Assembly: GCF_006715095.1 (NCBI RefSeq)
Contig: NZ_VFMO01000001.1
Location: forward strand, 310,001 to 374,000
Length of the DNA: 64,000 nt
Direction: 5' to 3'
Origin: Yimella lutea
GTDB taxonomy: Bacteria; Actinomycetota; Actinomycetes; Actinomycetales; Dermatophilaceae
The notes under the pieces are model-generated. The model was not told where the DNA came from. It did no database searches and saw only the letters and a program-made list of their open reading frames with translations. Numbering within the stretch: position 1 is the stretch's first letter; the number at the start of each line of letters is the position of its first letter. Shown here one piece after another: positions 61,947 through 64,000 of this stretch. Both the position numbers and the translations under genes were made by a program.

Positions 61947-63281
61947 TTACTGATTTCCGCCCTGGTGCGGGTACGGCGGCTGCTCGCCCTGCCGCGGACC
62001 CTGCTGCTGGATGTTGTTCGGGATTCCGGGGCGCTGCTGCGGCGGCTGGAACTGCGCCGAGGTCGTCGCGTCCACACCCTGGTTGCGCAACGAACGCTCC
62101 AGGTACGGCTTGGCGCGCTGCACCTGACCCTCGAGGGCCTGGACGGTGGTCGCCATGTTCTGCGTGGCCTGCGAGCGGAAGGTGTCGATCGCATCCATCG
62201 TCTGGAAGACGTTGTCGAACGCGCGCTGCAGCTTGTCGATCTCGATCGTGCTGGACGCCGCCTGCTCGTGGATCTCGACGCCCTGCGTCTTCAGCTGCTC
62301 GCTGGTCTTCTCGATCAGGCTGGACGTGGTGGAGTTCAGCGCGGTGATCTGGTCGAGGACGATCTTCTGCTGGCTGAGCGCCTGGCTGACGATGACCGCC
62401 GTGCGCAGCGCCGCGACCGTGGTGGTCTGGGCGCGGTCGACGCCGCGGATGAGCTCGACGTTGTTCTTGCGGACGAGGTCGAGCGCCAGGTAGCCCTGAA
62501 CCGCCACGGCCATCTGGGTCATGATGTCCTGCCGGCGCTGGCGCACCGCGAACAACACGTCCGACTTCATGATCTGCGCGTCCTCGGTGCGGCCCTCGGC
62601 CTCGAGTCCGGCGATCTTGCTCTCGACGGCCTTGTCGAGCGCCGTTGCGAGCTGGTTGTACTCGCCCAGCTTCTGCATCGCGTTCCACATGTTCGTGCGC
62701 TCGACGTCGATGGACGCGTTGTCCTTGCGCAGTTCGTCCTGGCCGCTGGCGAGGCTGCGGATGATGGAGTCCAGGTGGCTCTGCGCCGACTGGTACTTCA
62801 TGAAGTAGTTCTCGATCTTGTTGCCGCCCGGCATCCACTTCAGGATCTTCTTGGCGCCCTTGAGGTCCGCACGGTTCGGGTCGAGATCGGTGATCGTGCG
62901 ACGCAGGTCGACCAGCGTTCCCGACACCTTGCCCTGCGCGGAGTCCTTGCCGCCCTGGGCGGCCGGGCGCTGCAGCATCCGGTTGGAGACCTCGGAGCTC
63001 TTGCGGATCTCGCTGTCACCCATGAGAACGATGGAGTTGACCTTCTCGGTGAAGGCCGGCGACTTCATGTCCATGCTGGTGAGGTCTTCGACGTACGCCT
63101 GCGCCTTCTTGTCCAGTTCGGACTGCGCCTCGGCATTCACCGGGACGGCCTGCACCGCCTGGCTCTCCTCGACGACGGCTACCGCAGCGGGCGCTTCGAG
63201 GACGAGTCCCTCACCGCCGGGTGCGCTCGTCGCGGTCTGGGTGGGCTTGGTCGGCTGGCCGCCGAGGTCAAGGTCGGACAT
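61947..63281 (-). CDS. telA: TelA-family toxic-anion resistance protein
   Basis: This 444-residue, mostly coiled-coil protein has the TelA core: YVEDLTSMDMKSPAF, RRTITDLDPNR, KKILKWMPGGNKIENYFMKYQSAQSHLDSI, DIMTQMAVAVQGYLALDLVRKNN and ALRTAVIVSQALSQQKIVLDQI. The C-terminal tail is Pro/Gln-rich. TelA proteins are linked to tellurite, bacteriocin and envelope stress and often travel with TerD genes. It is first of the pair with the 61362 gene. Confidence 0.92.
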   Translation of the reverse strand: MSDLDLGGQPTKPTQTATSAPGGEGLVLEAPAAVAVVEESQAVQAVPVNAEAQSELDKKAQAYVEDLTSMDMKSPAFTEKVNSIVLMGDSEIRKSSEVSNRMLQRPAAQGGKDSAQGKVSGTLVDLRRTITDLDPNRADLKGAKKILKWMPGGNKIENYFMKYQSAQSHLDSIIRSLASGQDELRKDNASIDVERTNMWNAMQKLGEYNQLATALDKAVESKIAGLEAEGRTEDAQIMKSDVLFAVRQRRQDIMTQMAVAVQGYLALDLVRKNNVELIRGVDRAQTTTVAALRTAVIVSQALSQQKIVLDQITALNSTTSSLIEKTSEQLKTQGVEIHEQAASSTIEIDKLQRAFDNVFQTMDAIDTFRSQATQNMATTVQALEGQVQRAKPYLERSLRNQGVDATTSAQFQPPQQRPGIPNNIQQQGPRQGEQPPYPHQGGNQ

Positions 63282-63385
63282 GGATTGCCTCTCTCGTCAC
63301 GCTTGCGTGCGGGGCTTCCCCCATTTGGTTCCCCACTCTAGGCGGAACGCCCTGCCCATTGGCTTGCGTTCCCGACCGAACACCT

Positions 63386-63484
63386 CTACCCCCGTAGTCA
63401 AAGTTTCCGATCGTCACAGCGACCACTTGTCGAGGCTCGAGAACTGGTCGCGGTAGCAACCCGTTTTCTTAATTACGCGCGTAG
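63386..63484. repeat. Inverted pair of 39-bp dispersed units (copies D and C)
   Basis: Copy D (63386-63424, minus) and copy C (63446-63484, plus) are 39 bp each and align to the units at 1060 and 4520 without gaps. They are more diverged, keeping the GGTCG start and the TTGACTACGG/TTAATTACGC...GTAG end. Copy C contains the stop codon of the M20 gene. A 21-bp spacer separates them. Confidence 0.65.
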
Positions 63485-64000
63485 TTGCTGAGTGCGGCGC
63501 AGGGCCATCTCGGCGAGCCAGGCGGACGCCTGCCACAGGACGTCGTCGTCGAACGCTGCCCGTGGGGAGTGATTGTCGGCGGCCGTCTTCGGGTCGTCCG
63601 TCGGGCAGCAGCCGAGGAAGAAGTAGGCGCCCGGAACGCGTTCGAGCACGAACGAGAAGTCCTCGGCGCCCATCTCGGGGTCCTCGCGCTCGACGTAGGC
63701 GTCCGCGCCGAACAGGTCGGTGACCACCTGCCGCCCCAGGTCGTAGTCGGCATCGGTGTTCACGGTGGGCGGGTAGGACTCGACCACCTGATGTTCGGCA
63801 CTCAGACCGTGGGCCTGCGAGATTCCCTCGGCCAGACGGATCACCCTCTCGCGCAAACGCTTTCGTGACTCCTGGGACAGCGACCGCAAGGTGATGTCGA
63901 GCTCGGCGGTGTCGGGGATGATGTTCGACTTCGTGCCCGCCGCGATGCGTCCGATGGTCGCCACGACCGGGTCGAAGACGTCGAACCGGCGCGTGACGGC
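63473..64000 (-). CDS. M20-family amidohydrolase/peptidase, C-terminal part (cut by window edge)
   Basis: The visible 175 residues are the C-terminal part of an M20D-type amidohydrolase: TIGRIAAGTKSNIIPDTAELDITLRS (lid-domain start), then EMGAEDFSFVLERVPGAYFFLG with the conserved metal-proximal Glu-Asp, then NHSPRAAFDDDVLWQASAWL. The frame is open to the window edge, so the catalytic N-terminal half lies outside. It cleaves N-acyl or amide bonds of amino-acid conjugates. Its stop lies inside a dispersed 39-bp repeat. Confidence 0.9.
   Translation of the reverse strand, partial: AVTRRFDVFDPVVATIGRIAAGTKSNIIPDTAELDITLRSLSQESRKRLRERVIRLAEGISQAHGLSAEHQVVESYPPTVNTDADYDLGRQVVTDLFGADAYVEREDPEMGAEDFSFVLERVPGAYFFLGCCPTDDPKTAADNHSPRAAFDDDVLWQASAWLAEMALRRTQQLRA

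Overview
This is a high-GC (about 65-70%) actinobacterial chromosome segment. GTG starts, ATGA/GTGA stop-start overlaps, a four-gene recBCD-type operon, two Ter (tellurium-resistance-type) gene groups and a CsoR-family repressor next to a CoA-disulfide-reductase-like enzyme suggest the order Micrococcales, possibly near Dermacoccaceae or Intrasporangiaceae. I cannot fix the genus from the sequence.

Layout. 1-9.8 kb is ordinary chromosome: the end of a DEAD-box helicase, exonuclease III, an OsmC/Ohr peroxidase, NADP-type glutamate dehydrogenase, small conserved genes and a large secreted M6 metalloprotease. 9.9-20.6 kb is a leftward operon of a TM0106-type nuclease, recC, recB and recD, each overlapping the next by 4 nt. 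Repetitive DNA has been taken in frame into recB and recC. 20.7-26.6 kb is a decayed defence island: a DUF262 fragment, an IS1634-type element, half an ISL3 transposase, a truncated Mrr-like nuclease and an intact OLD-type ATPase-nuclease.

26.7-44.6 kb is a stack of mobile cassettes. A tetR-SMR-SMR efflux operon is followed by a lone transposon end and divergent merR/merA. Then comes a Tn552-like transposon (30271-44247) carrying cmtR-cadD. Into its right end a Tn402/Tn5053-like transposon (34435-44236) has inserted, with a perfect 5-bp duplication ACGAA. Its cargo is metabolic: a thiamine-salvage operon thiM-thiE-thiD-tenA under a TPP riboswitch, converging on a HAD-NUDIX fusion gene preceded by a ykkC-class RNA. 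Its tniB is broken by a clean internal inversion of 401 bp; flipping the segment back restores the frame.

45.0-50.1 kb is chromosome again: cobK, an amidase and the metQ-metN-metI methionine importer. 50.1-63.3 kb is a Ter stress region on the minus strand: two phosphoribosyltransferase-like proteins, a HAD hydrolase, three TerD proteins, a DUF475/TerC membrane protein, a TerD-associated protein with repeated NPLDL motifs, and a TelA pair. A BCCT transporter and a sulfur-stress module (CoADR-rhodanese enzyme plus CstR-like repressor with two matching operators) are embedded in it. The window ends in an M20 amidohydrolase cut by the right edge.

Three dispersed repeat families are visible: a 39-bp gene-end unit (five copies), a palindrome bounded by GGTTGAGCC and CCGAAACC, and a terminator-like hairpin containing AAAGTCCGCAGGA. 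I saw no tRNA, rRNA or CRISPR array.
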